From the NCBI RefSeq assembly GCF_014203855.1, contig NZ_JACHJV010000001.1:7006001-7070000 (forward strand): a stretch of 64,000 nucleotides of DNA, given 5' to 3'. The notes under the pieces were generated by a model. That model was not told the origin of the DNA. It saw only the letters and a list, made by a program, of their open reading frames with translations, and ran no database searches. Positions 49,991 to 59,012 of this stretch are shown one piece after another. The first letter of the stretch is position 1; each line of letters begins with the position of its first letter. Both the position numbers and the translations under genes were made by a program. This DNA comes from Kitasatospora kifunensis (GTDB lineage Bacteria; Actinomycetota; Actinomycetes; Streptomycetales; Streptomycetaceae).

Positions 49991-52456
49991 ATGGACGACT
50001 CCCGCTTCCCGTTCATCGACGGCGTGGCAGGGGTACTGGTCGACGGCGGCGGCAGGATCATGGACTGCACGGCGGCCGCCGAGACGCTGCTGGCCATCCC
50101 CGCGGGCCTGCTGCGCGGCCGCCGGGTCCGAGAGCTGCTGGCCGCGCCCGTGGAGTCGGCCGGCCCGCCGAACCCGGCCGGGCCGCAGGGCTACGCACGT
50201 CGCGGCAGCAGTCGGGCGGGGCGGGTGAGCGTGCACACCGGTGACGGTCGGCTGCTCGCGCTGGAGGTGCGGCTGCTGGTGCTGCGCGGCGCGCTGCTCG
50301 GCGACCGTGACTACGACCGTGCCGCCGCGCGGTACATCGTGCTCGGCACCCAGGCCAGCACCGCCGACCGCTGGCGCCAGGACCAGGCGTTCACCCGCGA
50401 GCTCTTCCTGCAGGACCGGCTCGGCCTGGTGGTCTTCGACCAGGACCTGCGGATCGTGCGGACCAACACCCACCTGCTGCCCTACTCAGGCATGCCGGTG
50501 ACCCTCACCGGACACACCCTGGCCGACTTCCTGCAGCCGCAGGACGCCGCCGCCGTGGAGGAGCACCTGCGCCAGGTGATGGAGACCGGCCAGCCGCTGG
50601 TGCTCGCCGAGGAGCTGGCCAGGACGGTGGTGGACCCGCGCGGCGGCCGGATGATGGCGATCTCCGCGTTCCGGCTGCAAGCCTCCGACGGCGCGGTGAT
50701 CGGCCTCACCGCGCTCTTCAACGACATCACCGAGCAGTACCGCACCCGCCGGCGCCTGGCGCTGCTGCACCAGGTGACCGTCGCCTCCGGGCGCTCGCTG
50801 TCGGTCACCGAGAGCGCCCAGCAGCTGGCCAAGGCACTGGTCGGCGGCTTCGCGGACGTCGCGGTGGTGGAGGTGGCGCCCGCCGTCTTCACCGGCGAGG
50901 AGCCGGCCGCGGACGGCGACGGGCTCCTGCTGCTACGCCGTACCGCGGTCGCCGGACCGCCCGAGGCGGTGCCGGCCACCGGCGACAGCGTGCTGGTCGG
51001 CCCGGACGGCACGGAGGCGGTCGGGCTGTCGGCCGAGCTCGACGAGCCGTGGCTGATCACCGCCCCGCTGATCGCCCGCGGTCTGCTGCTCGGCCGGATC
51101 GGGGTGCGCCGCGACCACTGGAAGGAGGCCTTCGAGGAGGAGGACCGCGCGCTGCTGCGCGAGATCGGCGCCCGCGCCGCGCTCGCGCTGGACAACGCCC
51201 GCCGCTACACCCGCGAGCACCGCGCCGCGATCGGTCTGCAGCGCAGCCTGCTGCCGCCGGCCATCCGCTCGGTCGCCGCGGTCAGCACCGCCAGCGTCTA
51301 CCTGCCCACCGACACCGTGGGCGGCGTGGGCGGTGACTGGTTCGACGTCATCCCGCTCTCCTCGGCCCGGGTGGCGCTGGTGGTCGGCGACGTCACCGGG
51401 CACGGCCTGCACGCCTCCGCCACCATGGGCCGACTGCGCACCGCCGTGCGCACGCTGGCCGATCTGGACCTGGAGCCCGACGAGTTGCTGGTCCACCTGG
51501 ACGACCTGGTGGCCCAGTTGCTGGTGGAGGCCGCGATGGCGGCGGACGGGGAGGTGGACCTGGAGGCCGAGGGGCTGGACCCGGGCCGCCACGGAGCCGA
51601 CGTCCAGGGCCACCGGTGGGCGGCCGACGATCAGGAGCGGGTCGCCGCCCGGGCGGCCAGACCCGAGCCGGGTTCCTTCGGCGGGACCTGCCTCTACGCG
51701 GTCTACGACCCCGTCGCCCGGACCTGCACGGTGGCCAGCGCCGGCCACCCGCCGCCCGCCGTCGCCCACCCCGACGGGAGCACCGAGTTCCTGCCGGTGG
51801 CGCCCGGACCGCCGCTGGGGGTGGGTGGCCTGCCCTTCGAGTCCACCAGGGTGGTGCTGGAGCCGGGCAGCGTGCTCGCGCTCTACACCGACGGGTTGAT
51901 CGAGCGCGGTGAGGGCGATATCGACACCGGGATGGCCGAGTTGACCCGGCGACTGGCCGCCGTGCGGGCCCAGGACCTGCCGCTGCCGGAGGCCGGGCAG
52001 CGGATCATCGGCGGTCTGCCGCCGACCCGGCTGCACGACGACGTGACCCTGCTGCTGGCCCGCACCAAGGTGGTGCCCGCCGCTGACACCGCCGTCTGGT
52101 CGGTCGATCCCGACCCCGCGGCGGTCGGTCAGGTGCGCGAGGACGCCGCCGCGACACTGATCGCCTGGGGCCTGGAGGAGTTGGCCTTCACCACCGAGTT
52201 GGTGCTCAGTGAGCTGGTCACCAATGCGATCCGCTACGCCGGCGGCCCCGTGGTCGTGCGGCTGATCCGGGCGGACATGCTGACCTGCGAGGTCTCCGAC
52301 GGCAGCAGCACCCAGCCGCGGATGCGCCGGGCCCGGCTGACCGACGAAGGCGGGCGCGGGCTCTACCTGGTGGCGCAGCTGACCAGCCGCTGGGGCAGCC
52401 GCTACACCGCCTCGGGCAAGACGATCTGGACCGAGCAGGAACTGCCCGCCGGGTAG
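49991..52456 (+). CDS. PAS-GAF-SpoIIE phosphatase-HATPase regulator
   Basis: 821 residues from ATG 49991 (GAGGTGG 5 nt upstream); ATG 49949 and 49895 are in frame. Two PAS-like domains (10-90; 140-250), GAF (about 260-400), PP2C/SpoIIE phosphatase (DTVGGVGGDWFDV, VVGDVTGHGLHA, RLHDDVTLLLAR) and a C-terminal RsbW-like HATPase (LVLSELVTNAIRYAGGPV, DEGGRGLYLV). A charged insert of about 45 residues splits the phosphatase. Such proteins tune anti-sigma-factor pathways by dephosphorylating antagonists; the Ser/Thr kinase half may phosphorylate them. Partner sigma factor unknown. Confidence 0.9.
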   Translation: MDDSRFPFIDGVAGVLVDGGGRIMDCTAAAETLLAIPAGLLRGRRVRELLAAPVESAGPPNPAGPQGYARRGSSRAGRVSVHTGDGRLLALEVRLLVLRGALLGDRDYDRAAARYIVLGTQASTADRWRQDQAFTRELFLQDRLGLVVFDQDLRIVRTNTHLLPYSGMPVTLTGHTLADFLQPQDAAAVEEHLRQVMETGQPLVLAEELARTVVDPRGGRMMAISAFRLQASDGAVIGLTALFNDITEQYRTRRRLALLHQVTVASGRSLSVTESAQQLAKALVGGFADVAVVEVAPAVFTGEEPAADGDGLLLLRRTAVAGPPEAVPATGDSVLVGPDGTEAVGLSAELDEPWLITAPLIARGLLLGRIGVRRDHWKEAFEEEDRALLREIGARAALALDNARRYTREHRAAIGLQRSLLPPAIRSVAAVSTASVYLPTDTVGGVGGDWFDVIPLSSARVALVVGDVTGHGLHASATMGRLRTAVRTLADLDLEPDELLVHLDDLVAQLLVEAAMAADGEVDLEAEGLDPGRHGADVQGHRWAADDQERVAARAARPEPGSFGGTCLYAVYDPVARTCTVASAGHPPPAVAHPDGSTEFLPVAPGPPLGVGGLPFESTRVVLEPGSVLALYTDGLIERGEGDIDTGMAELTRRLAAVRAQDLPLPEAGQRIIGGLPPTRLHDDVTLLLARTKVVPAADTAVWSVDPDPAAVGQVREDAAATLIAWGLEELAFTTELVLSELVTNAIRYAGGPVVVRLIRADMLTCEVSDGSSTQPRMRRARLTDEGGRGLYLVAQLTSRWGSRYTASGKTIWTEQELPAG

Positions 52457-52474
52457 CCGGAGCGGGCTGCCCGG

Positions 52475-53281
52475 TCAGCCGCGTGTCGCGTTCGCGCTCG
52501 GGCTCGGCAGGGCGAGGTGGCCGAACTCCTCCAGCGTCTCGTCCACGATCGCGGCCAACCGGGCGTGGTGGGCCCCGCGCCAGTAGACCTGGCCGCAGTC
52601 CACGCAGCGCGCGAAGGCGTCGTACGAACGCTCGGTGCCGTCCTGCAGCTGCTCCTGCACGGTGTCCTTCGCGGCCTGCCGCAGCTCTCCGTTGCAGGTC
52701 GCACACCTGGTCCACGGCGCGAGTGGCGGCGCGAAACGGGACAGGACGTCGCGCAGCTGCTCGGCCGGGCGGTGGCTGTAGACGTACCCGCCCGCCCACA
52801 GCTCGCGGCGCCGCAGCAGCCCGCGGTCGCGGGAGAGCAGCACCCGCTGCTCGGCGGCCGAGCGGGCGGCGAGGGCGGCGTCGCCGATGTCCGGGTTCTC
52901 ATAGGCCGCGTCGATCCCCAGCAGCCGCATGCGGCGAGCCAGCGTGCCGAGGTGGACGTCGAGCAGGAAGCGGGCCGGGCCGGCGAGTGCTTGCGGGCGC
53001 GCGATGCCGTGGACGGTGATCCGCTCGCCGTGCCGGGGGAGGTGCGCGGTGGGCACCGGACGTCCGTCGGCCAGCAGCTCGCCGACCTCGGTGAGTGGCA
53101 CGCCGAGCGACTCCACCAGGTGGCCGAGCGTGGAGGCGCCGTCGGTCCGCACCGCGGACCTGCCGACCCGGCGCGCCGAGGGGAGGAACACGAGCAGCTC
53201 AGGGGCCACTTCGAGGCAGATCTCCGGTCGCTCGGTGGCGTCCGCGGGAGCCGCGCTCCCCAGGGGTTCCTTGCTCTCCAC
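52475..53281 (-). CDS. Mut7-C RNAse domain protein
   Basis: 268 residues from GTG 53281. The N-terminal 95 residues form a ubiquitin/ThiS-like domain (LVFLPSARRVGRSAV, LVESLGVPLTEVGEL). The C-terminal Mut7-C domain starts RFLLDVHLGTLARRMRLLGID, with conserved acidic residues (DVHLG, DIGDAALA, LLSRDRGLLRR), and ends in a zinc ribbon CATCNGEL ... CVDCGQVYWRG. PIN-like Mut7-C domains are predicted RNases; no substrate is known. The gene diverges from the NAD(P)-binding protein. Confidence 0.88.
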   Translation of the reverse strand: MESKEPLGSAAPADATERPEICLEVAPELLVFLPSARRVGRSAVRTDGASTLGHLVESLGVPLTEVGELLADGRPVPTAHLPRHGERITVHGIARPQALAGPARFLLDVHLGTLARRMRLLGIDAAYENPDIGDAALAARSAAEQRVLLSRDRGLLRRRELWAGGYVYSHRPAEQLRDVLSRFAPPLAPWTRCATCNGELRQAAKDTVQEQLQDGTERSYDAFARCVDCGQVYWRGAHHARLAAIVDETLEEFGHLALPSPSANATRG

Positions 53282-53459
53282 ATCGCCAGCATGCCAGGGG
53301 CGGACCAGGCGAGGCCAACGGTTTGCGGTCGCCTGCCGACTACCGCTTACGGCGCAGGCGCCGCTCGCTGCTGCTGCCACTGCCGATGCCGCCCACCGCC
53401 TCGTACTGACGCTGTGTCAGATCCCTGACGTGGCCAGCGCGGCCGGTAGCGTGGCCGCC

Positions 53460-54116
53460 ATGCGTATCGTCATCGCCGGAGGCCACGGTCAGATCGCGCT
53501 CCACCTGGAGCGGTTGCTCGCCGCGCGTGGGGATCAGCCCCTCGGCCTGATCCGCCGTCCCGAGCAGGCGGCGGACCTGCGGGAGCGTGGCGCCGAGCCG
53601 GTGCTCCTCGACCTCGAGGCCGCCGACCGTGAGCAGGTCGCCGAAGTCCTCACCGGTGCCGATGCGGTGGTCTTCGCCGCCGGCGCGGGGGCGGGCAGCG
53701 GCGCCGACCGCAAGGACACGGTCGATCGGGCGGCCGCCGTGCTGCTGGCCGACGGCGCCGAGCGGGCGGGCGTGCGGCGCTATGTGATGCTCTCCTCGAT
53801 GGGCGCCGACGCCCACGCCGGGGACGGCGCGGACCCGGTCTTCGGCGCCTACCTGCGGGCCAAGGGCGCGGCCGACGATGACCTGCGCGCTCGTCCTGGC
53901 CTGGCCTGGACCGTGCTGCGCCCCGGCCGCCTGACCGACGAACCAGCCACCGGGCTGGTCCAGTTGGCCGAGTCGACGGGCCGCGGCGCGGTGCCGCGCG
54001 CGGACGTGGCCGCCGTGATCGCCGCGCTGCTGGCCGACCCGGTGCCGCTGGTGGGGCGCACCGTGGAGCTGGTGTCGGGTCCGCTCACCGTGGCACAGGC
54101 CGTCGCGGCGGCCTGA
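53460..54116 (+). CDS. NAD(P)-binding SDR-like (NmrA/atypical) protein
   Basis: 218 residues from ATG 53460; -10 TAGCGT (53447-53452) ends 7 nt upstream, so a leaderless start. N-terminal Rossmann motif IVIAGGHGQIALHLERLL, PVLLDLEAADREQVAEVL, VVFAAGAGAGSG, YVMLSSMGAD and WTVLRPGRLTDEPATG are typical of atypical SDRs of the NmrA/BVR-B group. There is no YxxxK pair, so it may be a sensor or reductase with unusual chemistry. Confidence 0.88.
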   Translation: MRIVIAGGHGQIALHLERLLAARGDQPLGLIRRPEQAADLRERGAEPVLLDLEAADREQVAEVLTGADAVVFAAGAGAGSGADRKDTVDRAAAVLLADGAERAGVRRYVMLSSMGADAHAGDGADPVFGAYLRAKGAADDDLRARPGLAWTVLRPGRLTDEPATGLVQLAESTGRGAVPRADVAAVIAALLADPVPLVGRTVELVSGPLTVAQAVAAA

Positions 54117-54213
54117 CGGCGGGTGAGCCGACCGGCTCGGGCCCTGCCGAGGACTCGGCATACGATGGCGGTTCGACTCGTCAGGCAGGCCGAGCGACCG
54201 AGGGAGAGCCGCG

Positions 54214-54552
54214 ATGCCCGAGAGCCCGACCACCACCCGGCGCGCCCGGAACCTGGTCCACACCGACCCGGTCGACGTCACCTTGCAGGACGCCCTGGAG
54301 GCGCTCGCCGATCCGGTGCGCCGTTCGATCCTGCGTGAGCTCGCCACCGAGCCCGACTTCGCCCGGGCCTGCGGCGCCTTCCAACTGCCCGTCTCGAAGG
54401 CCACCGCCAGCCACCACTTCGCCGTGCTGCGTGCCGCGGGCCTGCTGGAGCAACAGGACCAGGGGCCGCGCCGACTCAACCGGCTCCGGCGGGCCGAGTT
54501 CGACGCGCGCTTTCCGGGTCTGCTGGCGCTGGTGCTGGACGAGAGCGAGTGA
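54214..54552 (+). CDS. ArsR/SmtB family transcriptional regulator
   Basis: 112 residues from ATG with GGGAGAG upstream. Winged helix: LADPVRRSILRELATEPDF, then LPVSKATASHHFAVLRAAGLLE and GPRRLNRLRRAEFDARFPG wing region. No metal-binding Cys cluster, so probably not a metal sensor but a redox or ligand type. It follows the NAD(P)-binding gene by 97 nt in the same direction and may regulate it. A hairpin downstream separates it from the AfsR-like gene. Confidence 0.85.
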   Translation: MPESPTTTRRARNLVHTDPVDVTLQDALEALADPVRRSILRELATEPDFARACGAFQLPVSKATASHHFAVLRAAGLLEQQDQGPRRLNRLRRAEFDARFPGLLALVLDESE

Positions 54553-54606
54553 CGGCCTGAGACGAGGCGCCCGAGGTGACAGGCCGACGGCGACGGGGGT
54601 GTCCGT

Positions 54607-54632
54607 GGGCGCCGCCCGACCAGGCGGCGCCC
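54607..54632. terminator. terminator between ArsR and AfsR-like genes
   Basis: GGGCGCCGCC/GGCGGCGCCC, 10-bp perfect stem with a 6-nt loop, between converging stops. Confidence 0.7.
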
Positions 54633-54651
54633 GAATTCGGCAGGTGCGAGG

Positions 54652-57600
54652 TCACGCTCCGTCGAGTCGGGCGCGGACCGTTTCGAGTTGGGAGGTTGCC
54701 TTCAGTTCGGTGTACACGGCGGCGCTCTGCTCCCATTGCTCCTGGGCCATGCCGGGATCGCCCATCGCCTGGTAGTCGTCGCCGATGCGCAGGTGGCAGC
54801 CCGCCAGTGAGAACCGGTCGCCGATCGAGGCGCAGATCTCGCGAGCCTGTTGGTGGCGGGCCAGTGCCTGGGCGGGATCCGTTGCGCGTTCGATGTCGCC
54901 GAGTCCGTTGAGTGCGAACAGCTGGCGGGTTCGGTCGCCGGCGTTGGTGGCCATCGCCAGGGCCTGGTGCAGCACTTGTGCGGCCTCGGCGGGCTGGTCG
55001 AGGTGGTGCAGCGTCATGCCGAGGTTGGCCAGGGCCCTTCCTTCGGTGACGTGATCGCCGACCTCCCGGGCCAGGGCGATGGCCTGACGGTGGTACCGCG
55101 CCGCCTGCTCGAAGTCCTTCGTCCGCTCGCAGGTGGCGCCGAGGTTGTTCAGCACGATCACCTGTCCCGCGCGGTCGCCCGCCGCTTCGTAGGCGGCCAT
55201 CGCCCAGGTGAAGTGGTCGATCGCCTCCTGATGGCGGCTCAGTTGGGCGTAGGTCGCGCCGAGGTTGGTCAGCACCCGGCGCTCTCCGGCCTGGTCCCCG
55301 ATGTTCCGGAAGACGAGGAGCGAGGCCTGGAAGCAGTCGATGGCATCCGGGTAGCGGCCCAGCAGCCAGTACGACCCCGCCAGGTTCGTCTGGGCGGTGG
55401 CGTGCCCGGCCAAGTCGCCGGTGGCCGTGGTGGCTTCGGCGGCCGCGGTGTGGAGGGTCAGGGACCTGCTGTAGTGGCCGTAGTGGTCCAGGTATCGGGC
55501 GAGGATGCCGGAGAGGTCGCTGCTGTGGCGGTTGGCGGCCGCGACGGGGTGGGTGCCGGCGGTGATCAGGTTGGTCAGCTCGGTGTCGAGCCAGATCCGG
55601 GCGCTCTCCTCGCCGCGCAGCGGGTCAGTGGGCGTGGCGGGCTTCGGGGGATGCGGGCGCCGGTGCGACTCGTGGGGGTAGAGGATGTCCGCCGCTGCCG
55701 CGGCGGTGTGGCTGTAGTAGTCGAAGAGCCGTTCCAGCGCGGCCTGCCTGGTGGCGTCGGATTCCTCGGCGCGGGCGAGACCGTGGGCGTGCTGGCGCAG
55801 CAGGTCGTGGAACGTGTAGCGGCCCAGGGACCGCTCGATGAGCAGGTGGTGGTCGTGGAGTTCCTCGACGAGGTCCTCGGTCTCGGTCAGCGGTAGGTCG
55901 GCGAGGGCCGCCAGGGCGTATGCGGAGAAGTCGTCGCCGGGGTGCAGTCCCGCGAGGCGGAAGATCCGCTGCTGGTCGGGGGCCAGGGCGTCGTAGGACA
56001 CGGCGAAGGCGGCGGCGACGCTCTGGTCCTGAGTCCTGAGTTCGGTGGGCAGGCTGATGCGCTCCCGGAGCCGGGCGAGGAGGTGGGAGGGGGTCCAGGC
56101 GCCACGGTGCGCCAGGCGCGCGGCGGTGATGCGAATGGCGAGGGGCAGGTATCCGCAGAGCCTGACGATTTCGGCGACGGCGTCCTCCTCACCGACGATC
56201 CGGTCCGGGCCGCAGATCTGGCCGAACAAGGCGAGCGCCGTGTCCGGCCCGAGGACGTCCAGCGAGAGCGCGCCGGCCCCGGCGAGAGCGGGCATGCGGC
56301 GCCGCGACGTGACGAGGACCAGGCTGCCGGGGGATCCGGGGAGCAGGGGCCGGACCTGTGCGGCGTCGACGGCGTTGTCCAGGACGATCAGGAGGCGATG
56401 CTCGGCGGCCACGCTGCGCCACAGCAGTGCGCGCTCCTCGGGGTCCGAGGGAAGGACGTCCTCGCTCACCCCGACGGCGCGCAGCAGCCGGGCCAACGCG
56501 GTGCCGGGCTCCAGCGGGGTCTGGCCCGGGGTGAAGCCGTGCAGGTCGATGAAGACCTGGCCGTCGGCGTACTGATCGGCCAGGGCGTGGGCGACGTGGA
56601 CGGCCAGCGCGGTCTTGCCGACCCCGGCCATCCCGTCGATCGCGGAGATCACGACGGCGCTCGTCGCCGGGGCGGCCGCGGCCGCCAACAGGCGATCCGT
56701 TTCCGGGCCACGGCCGGTGAAGTCGGCCACGTCCCGCGGGAGGCTGTTGCGGGGCGTGTACCCGGCCGGGGCGTTCCTGGCCGGGTCGGTCGTCGAGGCC
56801 CCGGAGCCTGGCCCGTTGCCGCTCTGTCCGGTGCCCGCGGCCCGGCCCGGTGCCGTCTCGCCGTTCTCGGACCGCTGCACCGACTCGAGCAGCGAGGGGT
56901 CCGCGGCGAGGATCCGGAGTTGGAGGTCAGCGACCTGCACCGAGGGCTCGACCCCGAGTTCCGCGACCAGACGCCGGCGCAGGTCCTGGTAGACCGCGAG
57001 AGCTTCGGCCTGGCGATCGGCACGGTACAGCGCCAGCATCAGCTGCCCGTGCAGCGCCTCCCGCAGCGGGTGGGCCTGCGTGAGCCCGCGAAGTTCGGCG
57101 ACCAGCTCCCGATGCCGTCCCAGCCTCAGGTCCGCGTCGACACGGTCCTGCCAAGCCTTCATCCGGGTCTCGTCGAGTTGGTGAGCCCTCGCGGCGCCGT
57201 CCACACAAGGGGGCAGGTCGGCGAACGGCTCGCCGCGCCACAGGTCCAGTGCGGTGCTCAGAGTCTGCCGCGCCGTCACGACCTCACCCGCACGCAACTG
57301 CTCCGCGCCGAGCCGGCACCCCTCGAGGAACACCTCCACGTCCAGCTCACCAGGATTCGTCGTGATGAGATAGCCCGGCGCTACGGTACGCAGCCTCAGC
57401 CCCGTGTTGTCACCGAGCATCCGTCGTAGGCGCAGTACGTGATTGCGCAGCGATGCGCAGGCAGTGGACGGACGATCCTCGCCCCATACCGCTGACGCCA
57501 GTTGCTCCACCGACACGACCCGGTTCGCGTTCACCAGCAGCATCACCAACACGGCGCGCGGACCGCCCGAGGGCAACACCACCTTGCCGTCGGGGAGGGT

Positions 57601-57654
57601 GACATTCACTGGCCCCAGCAGGTTGAAGCGCACGGGGTCAGGACGCTCGTTCAT
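54652..57654 (-). CDS. AfsR/SARP-type pathway regulator
   Basis: 1000 residues from ATG 57654. SARP N-terminus: OmpR-like DNA-binding domain (FNLLGPVNVTLPDG, LRNHVLRLRRML) and bacterial transcriptional activator domain (EALHGQLMLALYRADRQAEAL). Then an NB-ARC ATPase with Walker A GMAGVGKTALAVH and Walker B LLIVLDNAVDA, and C-terminal TPRs (ALANLGMTLHHLDQPAEAA and similar). AfsR-type proteins activate secondary metabolism after serine/threonine phosphorylation and ATP hydrolysis. No antibiotic cluster is in view, so the regulon may be remote. Confidence 0.93.
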   Translation of the reverse strand: MNERPDPVRFNLLGPVNVTLPDGKVVLPSGGPRAVLVMLLVNANRVVSVEQLASAVWGEDRPSTACASLRNHVLRLRRMLGDNTGLRLRTVAPGYLITTNPGELDVEVFLEGCRLGAEQLRAGEVVTARQTLSTALDLWRGEPFADLPPCVDGAARAHQLDETRMKAWQDRVDADLRLGRHRELVAELRGLTQAHPLREALHGQLMLALYRADRQAEALAVYQDLRRRLVAELGVEPSVQVADLQLRILAADPSLLESVQRSENGETAPGRAAGTGQSGNGPGSGASTTDPARNAPAGYTPRNSLPRDVADFTGRGPETDRLLAAAAAPATSAVVISAIDGMAGVGKTALAVHVAHALADQYADGQVFIDLHGFTPGQTPLEPGTALARLLRAVGVSEDVLPSDPEERALLWRSVAAEHRLLIVLDNAVDAAQVRPLLPGSPGSLVLVTSRRRMPALAGAGALSLDVLGPDTALALFGQICGPDRIVGEEDAVAEIVRLCGYLPLAIRITAARLAHRGAWTPSHLLARLRERISLPTELRTQDQSVAAAFAVSYDALAPDQQRIFRLAGLHPGDDFSAYALAALADLPLTETEDLVEELHDHHLLIERSLGRYTFHDLLRQHAHGLARAEESDATRQAALERLFDYYSHTAAAAADILYPHESHRRPHPPKPATPTDPLRGEESARIWLDTELTNLITAGTHPVAAANRHSSDLSGILARYLDHYGHYSRSLTLHTAAAEATTATGDLAGHATAQTNLAGSYWLLGRYPDAIDCFQASLLVFRNIGDQAGERRVLTNLGATYAQLSRHQEAIDHFTWAMAAYEAAGDRAGQVIVLNNLGATCERTKDFEQAARYHRQAIALAREVGDHVTEGRALANLGMTLHHLDQPAEAAQVLHQALAMATNAGDRTRQLFALNGLGDIERATDPAQALARHQQAREICASIGDRFSLAGCHLRIGDDYQAMGDPGMAQEQWEQSAAVYTELKATSQLETVRARLDGA

Positions 57655-57810
57655 CGCTCCCGCTCCAAGGCACGGATGTTGCGGTGATCTTACAGTCGAC
57701 AGACGCACCGCGGACCACGCCATGGAGGCCCCTGCCCACGCGCTCCCGCAACCGCACCGACGGCCGGCCTCAGCGCACTCTCACCGACCGTCGGCCACTG
57801 CGGATCGGGT

Positions 57811-58608
57811 TCAGACGTCGTACGCGACTGTGACGGGCGCGTGGTCGGACCACCGCTCGGCGTGGGTGGCGGCGCGTTCGACCCGGGCGGTGGTGGCGCG
57901 GTCGGCCAGGCCCGGGGTGGTGATGTGGTAGTCGATTCGCCAACCCGAGTCGTTGTCGAAGGCGCGCCCGCGGTAGGACCACCAGCTGTAGGGGCCCTCC
58001 TGGTCGGGGTGCAGTCGGCGGACCACGTCGACGTAGCCGGCCTCGTCGAAGACGCGGCTGAGCCAGGCGCGCTCCTCGGGGAGGAAGCCGGCGGACTTCT
58101 GGTTGGCCTTCCAGTTCTTGAGGTCGGCCTCCTGGTGGGCGATGTTCCAGTCGCCGCAGACCACGACCTCGCGGCCGTCGGCGGCGGCGCGGGCCCGCAG
58201 GTCGGTGAGGTGGACGAGGAACTCCGCCATGAAGCGTTCCTTTTCGTCCTGGCGCTCGGTGCCGACCTCACCGGAGGGCAGGTAGAGGCTGGCGATGGTG
58301 AGTCCGGGCAGGTCGATTTCGACGTACCTGCCGGAATTGTCGAACTCCGCCGAGTCGAATCCGATCCGAGTGCGCTGCGGCTCGGTGCGCGAGAGTACCG
58401 CCACGCCGGCCCGACCCTTCGCCTCGGACGCCGCCCAGATCGCGTGCCAGCCCGGCAACTCGCGGAGCTCGGGCGGTAGTTGGCCGATCTCGGCGCGGAC
58501 CTCCTGCAGGCAGAGCACGTCCGTCTCGGTGGCGGCGAGCCACTCCAGGAAGCCCTTCTTGGCGGCGGCCCGAATCCCGTTCACATTCACAGTCGTTACC
58601 ACGGTCAC
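57811..58608 (-). CDS. xth: exodeoxyribonuclease III
   Basis: 265 residues. GTG 58608 with TAGGCT ending 5 nt upstream suggests a leaderless mRNA. Endonuclease/exonuclease/phosphatase fold: TVNVNGIRAAAKKGFLEWL, CLQEVRAE (metal-binding Glu), VCGDWNIAHQEADLKN, SWWSYRGRAFDNDSGWRIDY and the terminal WSDHAPVTVAYDV with catalytic Asp-His. It degrades duplex DNA from 3' ends and cuts AP sites. Its neighbours are unrelated. Confidence 0.95.
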   Translation of the reverse strand: MTVVTTVNVNGIRAAAKKGFLEWLAATETDVLCLQEVRAEIGQLPPELRELPGWHAIWAASEAKGRAGVAVLSRTEPQRTRIGFDSAEFDNSGRYVEIDLPGLTIASLYLPSGEVGTERQDEKERFMAEFLVHLTDLRARAAADGREVVVCGDWNIAHQEADLKNWKANQKSAGFLPEERAWLSRVFDEAGYVDVVRRLHPDQEGPYSWWSYRGRAFDNDSGWRIDYHITTPGLADRATTARVERAATHAERWSDHAPVTVAYDV

Positions 58609-59012
58609 CTGGGCAGCCTACCGGTCGCCCGCCCGGGATCAGGGCAGTGTGAGATGGGGTGCGAGGCGCTGGGCGCGTGGGGGGCGTGGGGCCTGGGAGT
58701 TCGCTGGGTTTTTGCTGGTGCCCCAGGGCCGCGAGGGCGCTGAGGCGGCGCCTGAGCGGGCTTCGCTGGGTGAATCGTGAAATCGGTATGACGCCGGCGT
58801 CGCGAGCTGGTCAACCCTTGCCATTGGTCTTGACCATCTCCCGACGTGCAGCCTAGGGTCGCTTACTGCAAAGACCTTTAATAAAGAAGGACGGATAAAG
58901 TCCACGCCCCTACCTGGTGATTCGCGCCGGTGCGGCCGGGGCGTGCACCGTCCTTCAGGATGTCGACGGTCCCGTCCACAGCGGCCGACCGTCGACCAGG
59001 GTGGAGGACACG
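58609..59012. other. 404-nt divergent region with dre-like site
   Basis: Separates xth and the GntR gene. It holds the dre-like palindrome (58823-58838), a half-site TGGTCAA (58809), and an AT-rich tract around 58866-58902 that may include the GntR promoter. The first 180 nt are GC-rich with no clear feature. Confidence 0.6.
58823..58838. promoter_or_regulatory. DasR-like (dre) operator
   Basis: ATTGGTCTTGACCATC differs by little from the dre consensus built on TGGTCTAGACCA. It lies 175 nt upstream of the GntR start. DasR is the GlcNAc-6P-responsive regulator of chitin and aminosugar genes. Confidence 0.65.

Noticed and set aside
54652..57654. AfsR/SARP gene as marker of an antibiotic cluster
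   Set aside because: Flanking genes are an exonuclease, ArsR regulator and NAD(P)-binding protein; no synthase or tailoring set is present.
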